A DNA stretch of 64,000 bases from Alicycliphilus denitrificans K601. GTDB taxonomy: Bacteria; Pseudomonadota; Gammaproteobacteria; Burkholderiales; Burkholderiaceae_C. The stretch spans positions 2,063,001 to 2,127,000 of the forward strand of contig NC_015422.1 in NCBI RefSeq assembly GCF_000204645.1. Direction: 5' to 3'. Shown here piece after piece: positions 63,615 through 64,000 of the stretch. The stretch's first letter is position 1, and each line of letters opens with the position of its first letter. The notes below the pieces were generated by a model. That model was not told the DNA's origin, did not search any database, and worked only from the letters and a program-made list of their open reading frames with translations. Position numbers and translations under genes: made by a program.

Positions 63615-64000
63615 TGCCGATTCAATCTGGCGACGTGAAGCTGCTCAAGTCCGCCGTGATGGCGGACGTGCCCGAAGGCGGCGGCGCGCCCACGGGCCTC
63701 GTGATTGCCGATGGCGTATCGAACGCCATCTTCCCCGACATCTCCGAGCTGGATCGCGCCGGAGGCCGTGTCAACTTGCGCAAGAGCTTCGTGCAAGTGG
63801 CCACGGATGACACCGACACCTACTTCGGGGCCAACGTCATCGTGGCCGAGCCGCCGCAGGACGAGCGCGTCAGCGTCACGCTGTTTTCCACCCGCAAGAC
63901 CTTCGACACCCGTGAGCAGGCGCAGACCCGCATCGAGGCCTACCTCAACAAAGGGCCGGAGTGGGCGGGCTACCTGTTCGAGAACCACATTGCGGGCCAG
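63614..64000 (+). CDS. Distal tail protein, N-terminal part (runs off the window)
   Basis: The first 129 codons of a longer frame. IQSGDVKLLKSAVMADVPEG and GLVIADGVSNAIFPDISELD begin it, with RVNLRKSFVQVATDDTDTYF and VIVAEPPQDERVSVTLFSTR. It is open to the last base. Probably a tail-tip or hub-type structural protein; the family cannot be fixed from this part. Confidence 0.65.
   Translation, partial: MPIQSGDVKLLKSAVMADVPEGGGAPTGLVIADGVSNAIFPDISELDRAGGRVNLRKSFVQVATDDTDTYFGANVIVAEPPQDERVSVTLFSTRKTFDTREQAQTRIEAYLNKGPEWAGYLFENHIAGQ

Larger units (their letters stand above)
29184..64000. mobile_element. Siphovirus-type prophage (left end to beyond the window)
   Basis: A continuous set of phage genes: serine recombinase module, XRE/ImmA regulation, recombination and replication genes, methyltransferases, lambda-like terminase, head and tail genes up to and past the tape measure. 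The left border is placed just beyond the recombinase module, about 29.1-29.2 kb. Lysis genes, tail tip and the right attachment site are outside the window. No sheath or baseplate gene is seen so far, so a long non-contractile tail is likely. Confidence 0.9.

Overview
The window looks like a chromosome segment from a high-GC betaproteobacterium of the Comamonadaceae (Acidovorax / Alicycliphilus / Diaphorobacter / Comamonas type). Support comes from the minus-strand run gyrA-serC-pheA-tyrA-(aroA-cmk)-rpsA-ihfB, a one-piece tmRNA whose tag reads ANDERFALAA, an aroA-cmk fusion, and short AT-richer palindromic repeats between and inside the core genes. The genus is an inference; no 16S rRNA is present.

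Layout. (1) 1-3.8 kb is the integrase end of an ICEclc-type integrative conjugative element: the C-terminus of a MobH/TraI_2-type relaxase, an XRE regulator, a stand-alone LysR-type effector domain and a 640-residue tyrosine integrase next to tRNA-Gly(CCC), whose 3' end is the attachment site. (2) 3.8-23.4 kb is core chromosome: an Rrf2 regulator, psd, an HPP/CBS membrane protein, infA, tRNA-Pro, a membrane diguanylate cyclase, the amino-acid and translation cluster, gyrA, ompA, ubiG, gph and ssrA. (3) 23.4-29.1 kb, directly behind ssrA, is AT-richer accessory DNA. It carries a complete phosphite uptake and oxidation operon, ptxABCDE, with a Pho-box-like promoter and a leader hairpin, followed by a lone NYN-domain gene. 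(4) 29.2 kb to the window end is a siphovirus-type prophage that runs off the right edge.

Prephage genes start with a minus-strand block: a serine recombinase translationally coupled to two paralogous small HTH proteins, a DUF2924 protein and a 63-residue protein. A divergent block holds XRE and ImmA/IrrE genes, a terminator and two unrecognised genes. Then follow plus-strand replication and recombination genes (Sak4-like ATPase, SSB-like protein, PD-(D/E)XK nuclease, primase-helicase, RuvC-like resolvase), two tandem ParB-methyltransferase fusions, a small minus-strand cluster, and the lambda-like head and tail genes: TerS, TerL, gpW, portal, S49 protease with a nested scaffold, decoration protein, capsid, joining proteins, tail tube, G/GT frameshift pair and tape measure.

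The observations most worth a second look are: a fixed-geometry cis element repeated four times in front of minus-strand accessory genes of the prophage; a T7 slippery heptamer with an open -1 frame giving a 201-residue G-T fusion; an independently initiated scaffold inside the S49 protease gene; the ptx operon with its Pho box and leader hairpin behind ssrA; an AT-rich repeat that codes for conserved residues of AroA; and an uncharacterised two-gene unit at 33.4-35.8 kb.
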